The notes under the pieces are model-generated. The model was given only the letters and a program-made list of their open reading frames with translations. It was not told where the DNA came from and made no database searches. DNA of 64,000 nucleotides from assembly GCF_002072105.2 (NCBI RefSeq), contig NZ_MTBC01000011.1, positions 62,001 to 126,000 of the forward strand, written 5' to 3'. Each line of letters starts with the position of its first letter. The first letter of the stretch is position 1. This DNA comes from Croceivirga radicis. GTDB taxonomy: Bacteria > Bacteroidota > Bacteroidia > Flavobacteriales > Flavobacteriaceae. Both the position numbers and the translations under genes were made by a program. Below, piece by piece: positions 56,724-64,000 of the stretch.

Positions 56724-59138
56724 ATGAAAAATCTACTATTGTTTCTCTTTCTGTGCTCCTTTGCTTTAAGCACAGCTCAAGAGAATTTAAACTACCAAAA
56801 ACCTTCTAATGAAATTCTAGATTTGGTAGATGCTCCCCTTGCCCCATCGGTACAAATTACTGATGATGGCAAAAACATGCTTTTACTCTATAGAAACCAA
56901 TACAAAAGTATTGCAGAATTATCTGAACAAGAATTAAGACTTGCAGGCCTAAGAATTAACCCAAAAACCAATATTGGTAGTAGGACTAATTATTACAACA
57001 ATGTAGAACTTAAAAGTATTGATAAAGGTAGCACCACAACCGTTAAGGGCATACCTAGTAATGCTAGGCTGGCCAATTTTAGCTGGTCTCCAGACCAAAC
57101 CAAAATTGCTATGACCAATACTACAGAAAATGGCGTTGCCATTTGGGTGTTAGATGTTGCAACGGCCACAATGAAACAACTTACAGCGGCAAACGTAAAT
57201 GCCAATATGAGAGATGTAATAAATTGGTTTAAGGATGGCGATGCCATTTTGGTTAAAATGCTACCTGAAGACCGCAAACCGTTAATAAACGCGGCGGATG
57301 CAGTACCAACTGGCCCAACCATTTCTTCTAACGACGGAAAAAAAGCACAAAATAGGACCTATCAGGATTTATTGAAAAACCCTAATGACGAGTTCAATTT
57401 TGAGCAACTGGCAAGAGCCTCTCTTTTTAAGGTTACTATGGACGGTACAAAAACGGAATGGTTACCGGCAGACCTTTACAGTTCTATTAGCTTTTCGCCA
57501 AATGGTGAATATGTAATGGTTGTCTCCATAAACAAACCATTCTCCTATTTGGTTACCTATAGCAGATTCCCCTCTAAAACAACCATTTATAATAAAGACG
57601 GCAAGTTGGTAAATACCGTTTTAGAGGTGCCATTAATTGAAGATTTACCACAAGGTTTTATGGCAACAAGAACTGGAATGCGTAATCTTTCATGGCGAAG
57701 CGATAAACCGGCTAGTCTTATTTATGCAAAAGCACTAGACGGTGGCGACCCCGCCAATGAAGTTGATTATAGGGATGAGGTATTTCAAGTTGAAGCACCA
57801 TTTAACACTGAAGGAAAAAGTATCTTAAAAACAATAAATAGGTTTCGCTACATATTATGGGGCAATGACAACATGGCTATTGCATATGACTATTGGTGGA
57901 ACACCAGAAATACTAAGACTTATCTTTTTAACCCATCTAACAACAACCAAGAGGCAATTATTTTGGCAGATAGAAACTATCAAGATGTATATAGCGACCC
58001 CGGAAGCTTTGCCACTAAAAAATCAGAGTATGGCACTTACACTTTGGCATTATCAGGGCAAAACGGCTTTTTGTTAGGCGATGGGTACACCAAGGAAGGA
58101 CAGTTTCCCTTTGTAGATAAAATAAACCTAGAAACCCAAAAGAAAACACGCATTTATACTTCTAAAATAACAGGCAAAAAAGAACGCTTGCTAGATTACA
58201 ATGTAGAAAAAGACGAACTATTGGTAAGGATAGAATCGCCCCAAGAGTACCCTAATTACTATTTTAAAAAGTTACAAAAACGAAAGAAAGCTACCCAGCT
58301 TACAGATTTTGAAAACCCCTATAAAAGTTTACAAAATGTACATAAAGAGGTTATTACCTACAAACGGGAAGACGGACTTCAACTTAGTGGTACATTATAT
58401 TTACCCGTAGGGTATGATAAAACCTCCAAAGAAAAAATGCCCATGATTTTATGGGCCTATCCAAGGGAGTTTAAAGATAAAAACAGCGCCTCTCAAAACA
58501 CCCAAAACCCCAATGAGTTCACCTATCCTTACTGGGGATCTCCTATTTACTGGGTTACAAAAGGATATGTGGTATTAGACGATGCGGCTTTCCCTATAAT
58601 TGGTGAAGCAGACGAACAACCCAACGATACGTTTAGGAGCCAATTGGTAGCAAATGCCAAGGCAGCCATAGATGCCGTAGATGCCTTAGGGTATATAGAC
58701 CGAGACAGAGTTGCGGTTGGTGGTCATAGTTATGGCGCTTTTATGGTAGCCAATTTATTATCACATTCCAACCTTTTTGCCGCGGGTATTGCGCGTAGCG
58801 GCGCTTACAATAGAACATTAACTCCATTTGGATTTCAAAGTGAGGAAAGAAATTATTGGGAAGCCCCAGAGGTATACTATACCATGTCTCCGTTTATGCA
58901 TGCAGAAAAAATGAAAACCCCGCTATTGCTGGTACATGGCAAGGCAGATAATAATTCTGGTACATACCCGATGCAAAGTGAAAGATATTTTAACGCACTT
59001 AAAGGGCTTGGTGCCACGGTACGCTTGGTAATGTTCCCCAAAGAAAGTCATGGTTACAGGGCAAAAGAGAGTATTCTACATTTGCTTTGGGAACAAGACC
59101 AATGGTTAGATAAATACGTAAAAAATAAAAAGGATTAG
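56724..59138 (+). CDS. exported prolyl-oligopeptidase-family (S9) serine peptidase
   Basis: The 804-residue exported enzyme has a signal peptide (about 1-19, ending LSTAQ), a beta-propeller region (about 60-520) and a C-terminal alpha/beta-hydrolase domain. The nucleophile is S669 in GGHSYGAFMVANLL, Asp is in LLLVHGKADNNSGTYP and His in FPKESHGYRAKESIL. The overall length and the ending place it near the S9D glutamyl-endopeptidase branch. Probably acts on peptides in the periplasm. The stop lies within a hairpin shared with the next gene. Confidence 0.9.
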   Translation: MKNLLLFLFLCSFALSTAQENLNYQKPSNEILDLVDAPLAPSVQITDDGKNMLLLYRNQYKSIAELSEQELRLAGLRINPKTNIGSRTNYYNNVELKSIDKGSTTTVKGIPSNARLANFSWSPDQTKIAMTNTTENGVAIWVLDVATATMKQLTAANVNANMRDVINWFKDGDAILVKMLPEDRKPLINAADAVPTGPTISSNDGKKAQNRTYQDLLKNPNDEFNFEQLARASLFKVTMDGTKTEWLPADLYSSISFSPNGEYVMVVSINKPFSYLVTYSRFPSKTTIYNKDGKLVNTVLEVPLIEDLPQGFMATRTGMRNLSWRSDKPASLIYAKALDGGDPANEVDYRDEVFQVEAPFNTEGKSILKTINRFRYILWGNDNMAIAYDYWWNTRNTKTYLFNPSNNNQEAIILADRNYQDVYSDPGSFATKKSEYGTYTLALSGQNGFLLGDGYTKEGQFPFVDKINLETQKKTRIYTSKITGKKERLLDYNVEKDELLVRIESPQEYPNYYFKKLQKRKKATQLTDFENPYKSLQNVHKEVITYKREDGLQLSGTLYLPVGYDKTSKEKMPMILWAYPREFKDKNSASQNTQNPNEFTYPYWGSPIYWVTKGYVVLDDAAFPIIGEADEQPNDTFRSQLVANAKAAIDAVDALGYIDRDRVAVGGHSYGAFMVANLLSHSNLFAAGIARSGAYNRTLTPFGFQSEERNYWEAPEVYYTMSPFMHAEKMKTPLLLVHGKADNNSGTYPMQSERYFNALKGLGATVRLVMFPKESHGYRAKESILHLLWEQDQWLDKYVKNKKD

Positions 59139-59155
59139 TCCGAAAGGACTAATCC
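59132..59155. terminator. hairpin spanning both convergent stop codons
   Basis: GGATTAGTCC (59132-59141), loop GAAA, GGACTAATCC (59146-59155) is a perfect 10-base stem. It contains the peptidase stop codon and the kinase gene stop codon (59149-59151). On the minus strand a T-rich run follows (complement of 59117-59131), which lies inside the peptidase gene, so it terminates the minus-strand operon. Confidence 0.8.
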
Positions 59156-60459
59156 AAATATTGTCTAAAGTTATTTACCTGAACTTTAGCTTTTAGATCG
59201 TGCAACAGATTATACAATCCAAAGAAGGTTCTATTCATGTATAGAAAATGTTTAGAACCTCTGTTGCCGTTCATTTTGCGTATTTGTGGGTCTTTGGAAT
59301 ATCGTTCACTTAAATCCGCAATTTGACTCCAAAACACTTCGGATCCAAAATCAAAAGTTTCCTTGTTAAAAGGAGCGGTAAAGATGGTCAACATTTCTTT
59401 AAATAACGCTGTAAAAAACTTTAACTCTTCCGCGGAATCCATTTGCGTTAAAATTTCCAGCTCGTACAATTTCGCCTTAAAAAACTCATCATTAGAAATA
59501 TTCTGCTCCGCGGCCAACTCAAAGTAAGGATTATAAAAGTCGTCTGGTATAACCTTAATACAGCCAAAATCTATTGCTATTAACTGATTATCCGCACTTA
59601 CCAAAAAATTTCCCGGATGTGGATCTGCATGTACTTTTTTAAGGCCGTGAATTTGAAACATGTAAAAATCCCATAAAGCCTGCCCAAGTTTATTACCCTC
59701 CTCTTGGCTAAAACTAGTTTTGGCAAATTCGCTCAAATGGGTTCCTTGCATCCAATCCATCGTAATAATCTTCTCACTAGATAGGTCTGGGTAATAGTTG
59801 GGAAACAACAAGTTTGGAATGTCTTTGCAAGCCAAGGTAATTTCTTGACTTTGTTTTAATTCCAGATTGTAATTGGTCTCTTCAATTAACTTATTCTCTA
59901 CCTCTTTAAAATATTTATCTGAATCTTTACCCTGCAAATTAAACATGCGTATGGCAATGGGTTTTACCAAAGCCAAATCACTACTTATACTATCTGCAAC
60001 TCCTGGATATTGAATTTTAACCGCTAAAGACTTACCATCTTTTGTAGCTTTATGTACTTGCCCTATGCTTGCGGCATTAATAGAATCTTTTTCAAAAGTA
60101 TCGAACACCTCTTCAGGATACTTGTTCAAATATTTTTTAAACGTTTTTCTAACCAGTGGTGCAGAAAGTGGTGGCACGGAAAACTGGGATAAGGAAAATT
60201 TTTCTACGTAAGCATTTGGCAAAAGATTTTTTTCCATGCTTAACATTTGGGCCACCTTTAATGCGCTTCCCTTTAAATCTTTTAACCCATCATAAATATC
60301 CGTGGCATTGTCTTGGTCCAAGGTGTCTTTGGCATTCTCTGGATTTACTATTTTATTGCCATAGTATTTAACATAGTTACCACCAATTTTCACCCCAGTT
60401 TTTACCAATTTACTGGCTCTCTCTAGTTTTCCGGTTGGTATTTTATCTAACGTCTTCAT
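59149..60459 (-). CDS. UbiB/ABC1-family atypical kinase
   Basis: The 436-residue protein belongs to the AarF/UbiB/ADCK kinases. Residues: KxGQ-type segment reads K68-V-A-Q71 (GSALKVAQMLSME), the Ala-rich loop is SINAASIGQVHKAT, a Lys in LAVKIQYPGV, catalytic loop KVHADPHPGNFLVS and metal-binding AIDFGC. It is soluble or membrane-associated. In many bacteria such kinases support ubiquinone or lipid metabolism; Flavobacteria make menaquinone, so the target is unclear. The gene is six bases from the TetR gene and forms an operon with it. Confidence 0.88.
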   Translation of the reverse strand: MKTLDKIPTGKLERASKLVKTGVKIGGNYVKYYGNKIVNPENAKDTLDQDNATDIYDGLKDLKGSALKVAQMLSMEKNLLPNAYVEKFSLSQFSVPPLSAPLVRKTFKKYLNKYPEEVFDTFEKDSINAASIGQVHKATKDGKSLAVKIQYPGVADSISSDLALVKPIAIRMFNLQGKDSDKYFKEVENKLIEETNYNLELKQSQEITLACKDIPNLLFPNYYPDLSSEKIITMDWMQGTHLSEFAKTSFSQEEGNKLGQALWDFYMFQIHGLKKVHADPHPGNFLVSADNQLIAIDFGCIKVIPDDFYNPYFELAAEQNISNDEFFKAKLYELEILTQMDSAEELKFFTALFKEMLTIFTAPFNKETFDFGSEVFWSQIADLSERYSKDPQIRKMNGNRGSKHFLYMNRTFFGLYNLLHDLKAKVQVNNFRQYLD

Positions 60460-60465
60460 AAATCA

Positions 60466-61125
60466 TCATGCAAAATTTTCCTTGTACAAAAATTTTCCAA
60501 AATCCAATAAACTATCTAACGGAGTGCTATCAAACACATCAAAAATGGTATTTACGGATTTCTCTATGGCCACATCGGTTTTTTCAAAACCTTTGGAGGA
60601 ATCTTTCATCCAAAATTTTAGAAGAAATAAAAATTGTACCCAAGCCCCTTCTGAAAATACCTGCGGACTCTTTTTAGAAACTTTAATTTTCTTCCCTTCG
60701 TTAGCGTCATTAATCAAATCCTTTGCAAAAGACTTTACGTGAGTGCGCAGTCCCTTCAACTCTTCTAATTTTTCTGGCATTTTTTTAGAATTACCCAATG
60801 CAAAAAGCACATAACTTCTATTTAAAGTTAAAACTTCAAAAAATGTATAGAAGAACGTTAACATCTTGTCCCTATTACTAAAGCCAGAATATTCTTTATT
60901 GGCTGTTAATAGTTGTATGGTGTTTTCAAAAAACTTGTCCCAAATTCTTTTCTGCAAGGCTTCAAAAGAACCAAAAAACTCATAGAACTGTTCCTCCTTT
61001 ACTTTATACAATTTGCAAAACTTATAGATAGACATAGGATATGCTTCTTGCTCTAAAACATGATCCATGTACAACGTAATCAACTTGTCTTCTGTAATTT
61101 TTGCTGTTGTTGTCTTTGTAGCCAT
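60466..61125 (-). CDS. TetR-family transcriptional regulator
   Basis: The 219-residue protein has a TetR-like N terminus (DKLITLYMDHVLEQEAYPMSIYKFCKLYKVKEEQFYEFFGSF region), where the recognition helix is near residues 39-58, and a helical ligand domain. The amino-acid pattern is the flavobacterial type commonly paired with an ABC1 kinase gene. A near-perfect palindrome lies about 31-53 bases before its start codon, so autoregulation is likely. Confidence 0.8.
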   Translation of the reverse strand: MATKTTTAKITEDKLITLYMDHVLEQEAYPMSIYKFCKLYKVKEEQFYEFFGSFEALQKRIWDKFFENTIQLLTANKEYSGFSNRDKMLTFFYTFFEVLTLNRSYVLFALGNSKKMPEKLEELKGLRTHVKSFAKDLINDANEGKKIKVSKKSPQVFSEGAWVQFLFLLKFWMKDSSKGFEKTDVAIEKSVNTIFDVFDSTPLDSLLDFGKFLYKENFA

Positions 61126-61155
61126 AATAAAATGTTTAAAATAAAATTACATATT

Positions 61156-61178
61156 ATTAAACAGCAATGCTGTTAAAT
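61156..61178 (-). promoter_or_regulatory. palindrome upstream of tetR, probable operator
   Basis: ATTAAACAGCA, one central base, TGCTGTTAAAT: 11-base arms with one mismatch. It begins 31 bases from the tetR start codon, the usual position of a TetR autoregulatory operator. Confidence 0.5.
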
Positions 61179-61189
61179 AGTACCTAAAT

Positions 61190-61225
61190 AAAAAAAGAAA
61201 GTGCACTTTCTAGCAAAAGTGCACT
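61190..61225 (-). terminator. intrinsic terminator on the minus strand without an evident gene
   Basis: AGTGCACTTT (61200-61209), six-base loop, AAAGTGCACT (61216-61225) form a perfect 10-base stem, followed on the minus strand by a T-rich run (complement of 61190-61196). No minus-strand gene is found between here and htpG, so it ends an unseen transcript or sits in the tetR leader as an attenuator. Confidence 0.6.
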
Positions 61226-61370
61226 CTCACAACCTAACCAATAAATAAACAACTCTTGTTGTAGAAATAACTTTTCATAGCAATTTTTTTACCACAACAC
61301 CACAAATATAATAATGTTTAACTATTTAACTAATTTATTAAACATTAAAATTTGTTAAAATTAAATAAAT

Positions 61371-61386
61371 GTCAGTTTGTCAGTTT
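61371..61386 (+). promoter_or_regulatory. tandem GTCAGTTT repeats ahead of htpG
   Basis: Two perfect direct copies of GTCAGTTT stand head to tail about 87 bases before the htpG start codon. Position and regularity suggest a heat-shock or stress regulator site; no known element is matched with certainty. Confidence 0.35.
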
Positions 61387-61472
61387 TATAGGTCTGGTAT
61401 TTTTTTTGCCATAAAGGCAAGTAAAATCTATTATTTAATCGCTTTTAAGCACTCTTTATAAACAAAATAAAT

Positions 61473-63362
61473 ATGGCAACAGGTAAGATTAACGTTTCTG
61501 TAGAAAACATTTTTCCACTGATAAAGAAATTTCTTTATAGTGACCATGAAATTTTCTTGAGAGAGTTGGTATCTAATGCTACAGATGCTACTTTAAAATT
61601 AAAACACCTTACATCAATTGGAGAGGCCCAAGTAGAATACGGCAATCCTATCATAGAAATTAAGGTAGATAAAGACAACAAAAAAATACATATTATTGAC
61701 CAAGGTATTGGTATGACCGAGGCAGAGGTAAAAAAGTACATCAATGAAGTTGCTTTCTCTGGCGCTGAAGAATTTTTAGATAAGTACAAAGATTCTGGTA
61801 AAGACACTGGTATTATTGGTCATTTTGGACTAGGTTTCTACTCTGCATTTATGGTTGCGGAAAAAGTAGAAATTGTTACCAAGAGTTTTAAAGATGAGCC
61901 TGCGGTACGCTGGGTTTGTGACGGGTCTCCAGAATTTGAACTTTCTGAAGCAGACAAAACTGAAAGAGGTACCGAAATTATTTTGCATGTAGCAGAAGAT
62001 TCTACAGAATTTTTAGAAGAGGCCCGCATAAGAACCTTATTGACCAAGTACAATAAGTTTATGCCAATACCAATTAAGTTTGGAACACGTACCGAAACCT
62101 TACCAAAACCAGAGGGTGCAAAAGAAGATGATCCTGCTCCTACAAAAGAAGTAGATGATATTATTAATAACCCTAATCCGGCATGGACTAAAAAACCTAC
62201 CGATTTAGAGGCAGAAGATTATAAAAGTTTTTACAGGGAATTATATCCAATGCAGTTCGAAGAACCATTGTTTCATATTCACCTAAACGTTGATTATCCA
62301 TTTAATCTTACAGGTATCCTTTATTTTCCAAAGCTTACCAATGATTTAAACATTCAAAAAGATAAGATACAACTGTACCAAAATCAGGTATTTGTAACGG
62401 ATAATGTAGAAGGTATTGTACCTGAATTTTTAACCATGCTACGTGGGGTAATAGACTCACCAGACATTCCTTTGAATGTTTCTCGCTCTTATTTACAAGC
62501 AGATGGTGCGGTTAAAAAGATTTCATCTTACATAACCAAGAAAGTTGCAGATAAGTTAAGCTCATTGTTTAAAAACAACCGTGAAGACTTTGAAAGTAAA
62601 TGGAATGATATTAAAGTAGTGATTGAATACGGTATGCTTTCTGAAGATAAATTCTTTGATAAAGCTGATAAATTTGCACTTTACCCTACCGTTGATGGCA
62701 AATATTACACATTTGAGGAACTAATAGAAAAGGTAAAGGACAATCAAACAGATAAAGACAATAAAACTGTTTTATTGTATGCTAGTAACACCGAAGAACA
62801 ACATAGCTATACCGAAGCCGCCAAAGCAAAAGGATACGAGGTATTATTGTTAGACTCCCCAATAGTTGCACATCTACTACAGAAATTAGAAACATCTAAA
62901 GAAAATATCTCTTTTGCTCGTGTAGATGCAGACCATGTAGATAATTTAATTAAAAAAGAAGAGGAAACTATTTCTAAATTATCTGATGATGAAAAAGAAG
63001 CATTAAAGGGCGAATTAGAAAAGGTGTTAGGCGAAAAAAGCAGCTATACTGTTCAATTAGAAGCTATGGATAGTAACGCACAACCTTTTATGATTACAGA
63101 GCCCGAGTTTATGCGTCGTATGAAAGATATGCAGAAAACAGGAGGTGGCGGCATGTTTGGTATGGGTAATATGCCAGATATGTTTAACCTCATCGTAAAC
63201 ACCAATCACGAATTGGTTGGTGAAATTCTAAATACCAAAACGGCCAAGAAAAAAGAACGATTGATAAATCAGTCTTTGGATTTGGCGCGTTTATCTAAAG
63301 GTTTATTGAAAGGTGAGGAACTGACAAAATTCATTTCTAGAAGCTATGAAATGATAAAGTAG
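61473..63362 (+). CDS. htpG: chaperone HtpG (Hsp90)
   Basis: The 629-residue cytosolic ATP-dependent chaperone opens MATGKINVSVENIFPLIKKF with the GHKL ATPase motifs FLRELVSNATDATLKL, IIDQGIGMTEAEV and IIGHFGLGFYSAFMVAEK. The middle domain has NVSRSYLQADGAVKKI, and a complete C-terminal dimerisation region follows, including a Gly/Met-rich stretch (GGGGMFGMGNMPDMF). Length is normal. Expressed from its own promoter and ended by the terminator at 63405. Confidence 0.97.
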   Translation: MATGKINVSVENIFPLIKKFLYSDHEIFLRELVSNATDATLKLKHLTSIGEAQVEYGNPIIEIKVDKDNKKIHIIDQGIGMTEAEVKKYINEVAFSGAEEFLDKYKDSGKDTGIIGHFGLGFYSAFMVAEKVEIVTKSFKDEPAVRWVCDGSPEFELSEADKTERGTEIILHVAEDSTEFLEEARIRTLLTKYNKFMPIPIKFGTRTETLPKPEGAKEDDPAPTKEVDDIINNPNPAWTKKPTDLEAEDYKSFYRELYPMQFEEPLFHIHLNVDYPFNLTGILYFPKLTNDLNIQKDKIQLYQNQVFVTDNVEGIVPEFLTMLRGVIDSPDIPLNVSRSYLQADGAVKKISSYITKKVADKLSSLFKNNREDFESKWNDIKVVIEYGMLSEDKFFDKADKFALYPTVDGKYYTFEELIEKVKDNQTDKDNKTVLLYASNTEEQHSYTEAAKAKGYEVLLLDSPIVAHLLQKLETSKENISFARVDADHVDNLIKKEEETISKLSDDEKEALKGELEKVLGEKSSYTVQLEAMDSNAQPFMITEPEFMRRMKDMQKTGGGGMFGMGNMPDMFNLIVNTNHELVGEILNTKTAKKKERLINQSLDLARLSKGLLKGEELTKFISRSYEMIK

Positions 63363-63404
63363 TGTAACACTACTTCCTGCCGAGACAGGAATCCATATAT
63401 GTAG

Positions 63405-63440
63405 AAAACCGTTTTGAATTGGTTCAAAACGGTTTTTTTA
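63405..63440 (+). terminator. intrinsic terminator of htpG
   Basis: AAAACCGTTTTGAA (63405-63418), loop TTGG, TTCAAAACGGTTTT (63423-63436) form a perfect 14-base stem followed by T. It lies 43 bases beyond the htpG stop. Confidence 0.9.
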
Positions 63441-63467
63441 TTTTCTATCTTTAGCAAAAACACAATT

Positions 63468-63824
63468 ATGTTTTCAACCCCTTGGCATATTTATCTAATG
63501 GCGGCCATGTATATTTTTGGAGGTATTATGCATTTTATAAAACCAAAAGCCTACTTACGTATTATGCCAAGATACCTACCTGCCCATAAAGCGTTGGTGT
63601 TCTGGAGTGGTGTGGCAGAAGTTGTACTAGGTTTAATGCTGTGTTTTTCGTTTACCAAAGAGTTGGCCGTTTATGGTATCATAGCCATGCTAGCAGTTTT
63701 TCTTTTGGTTCATTTTTACATGCTTTCTGGCAAAAAACAAGCTGCCGGCATACCAAAATGGTTGTTAATTTTAAGATTGCCTTTGCAATTTGGCCTTATG
63801 TATTGGGCCTATTATTACCTTTAA
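63468..63824 (+). CDS. small DoxX/MauE-like membrane protein
   Basis: Start at MFSTPWHIYLMAAMYIFGG (63468), which gives 118 residues; the open frame extends 18 codons upstream into the terminator and is unlikely. Four membrane helices (about 7-22, 41-60, 68-86 and 99-117) and the pattern GGIMHFIKPKAYLRIMPRYLP fit the DoxX/MauE superfamily. Function unknown. It is followed by a MOSC gene after three bases. Confidence 0.8.
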   Translation: MFSTPWHIYLMAAMYIFGGIMHFIKPKAYLRIMPRYLPAHKALVFWSGVAEVVLGLMLCFSFTKELAVYGIIAMLAVFLLVHFYMLSGKKQAAGIPKWLLILRLPLQFGLMYWAYYYL

Positions 63825-63827
63825 AGC

Positions 63828-64000
63828 ATGGAGATTGTTAGCACAAATTTAGGAGAAGCCAAAACTGTTGAGTGGAACGGTAAGAGTATACAAACAGGCA
63901 TCTATAAATATCCCACACATGAGCCACTTTTATTAGAAAATACAGATGTTGCCAATGATGCCGTCATAGACCGTAAACACCATGGAGGCTTACATAAGGC
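63828..64000 (+). CDS. MOSC-domain protein, 3' end cut by window edge
   Basis: The visible 57 residues start MEIVSTNLGEAKTVEWNGKS and continue with GIYKYPTHEPLLLENTDV and DRKHHGGLHKA, the YiiM-like MOSC start including the HGG motif. MOSC proteins act in molybdenum-cofactor-dependent reductions or sulfur transfer. Only the N terminus is inside the window, so completeness cannot be judged. It follows the DoxX/MauE-like gene by three bases. Confidence 0.8.
   Translation, partial: MEIVSTNLGEAKTVEWNGKSIQTGIYKYPTHEPLLLENTDVANDAVIDRKHHGGLHK

Larger units (their letters stand above)
61126..61472. other. non-coding divergent region between tetR and htpG
   Basis: The 347 bases hold no ORF of note. 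From left to right they contain an 11-base-arm palindrome (61156-61178), a terminator-like hairpin on the minus strand (61190-61225), an AT-rich stretch and the tandem GTCAGTTT repeats (61371-61386) ahead of htpG. A small hairpin TTGCC-ATAAA-GGCAA lies at 61406-61420. Confidence 0.7.

Noticed and set aside
1-64000. CRISPR array, transposase, integrase or prophage genes
   Set aside because: No regular repeat-spacer pattern and no mobile-element proteins were seen among the coding regions; no att-like duplication around the tRNA.

Overview
The window is ordinary chromosome from a member of the Bacteroidota, most likely a marine, yellow-pigmented Flavobacteriaceae. The evidence is an AT-rich composition, start codons without clear Shine-Dalgarno sites, occasional TAnnTTTG-type -7 boxes, the Bacteroidota-specific rpmB-rpmG-DUF4295-ftsY block, a zeaxanthin-type carotenoid cluster and many exported glycan-active enzymes. 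I see no prophage, insertion sequence, CRISPR array, rRNA or SusC/SusD pair. There is one tRNA gene, tRNA-Leu(GAG). Both ends of the window cut a gene.

Layout. 0-6 kb: a truncated DUF3667 protein, two divergent exported GH29 alpha-L-fucosidases and an unrecognised exported protein. 6-9.4 kb: a membrane protein and an arsenic operon (arsR, DUF6428, thioredoxin-type arsC, acr3) carrying two near-identical regulatory blocks. 9.4-20.5 kb: a SanA-like protein, a Sde182/DUF1593 protein divergent from a nucleoside hydrolase, a BNR-repeat lipoprotein, a LacI regulator, xylBA and a GMC oxidoreductase. 20.6-24.6 kb: a TPR histidine kinase with its LuxR-type response regulator, small membrane and periplasmic proteins, and tRNA-Leu. 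24.6-28.3 kb: a CarH-like MerR/B12 regulator followed by crtI, crtB and crtZ. 28.3-37.7 kb: a thioredoxin-fold protein without its cysteines, two aconitases in tandem, a MoxR ATPase and two parvulin-type chaperones. 37.7-45.4 kb: small stress and housekeeping genes, including aqpZ, rimO, serine hydrolases, an amidase and a YedK-type DNA-protein crosslink protein. 45.4-53.2 kb: ftsY, the ribosomal proteins, cinA and a tight minus-strand run (Hpt, FAH-family, carboxypeptidase-like, DnaQ-like exonuclease, E2 acyltransferase), then recR. 53.3-64 kb: an SSS transporter, a CoA-binding protein, fabH, an S9 peptidase, a tetR-UbiB/ABC1 kinase pair, htpG, a MauE/DoxX-like protein and a truncated MOSC protein.

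How the genes work together. The fucosidases, Sde182 protein, BNR lipoprotein and xylBA suggest uptake and catabolism of algal or plant glycans, with the LacI protein as probable local regulator. The arsenic genes form a complete reduce-and-export pathway. The crt genes make phytoene, desaturate it to lycopene and hydroxylate beta-rings, but lycopene cyclase is not in this window. The regulator ahead of them keeps both cobalamin/light signature motifs of CarH, so light control of pigment is a specific, testable prediction.

I did not find an unmistakably new multi-gene system. The best leads are the CarH-like carotenoid regulator, the duplicated regulatory block and shared di-cysteine tails of the ars operon, the TTTCGAAA-type site array upstream of xylB, and a terminator hairpin on the minus strand at 61.2 kb with no gene to terminate.
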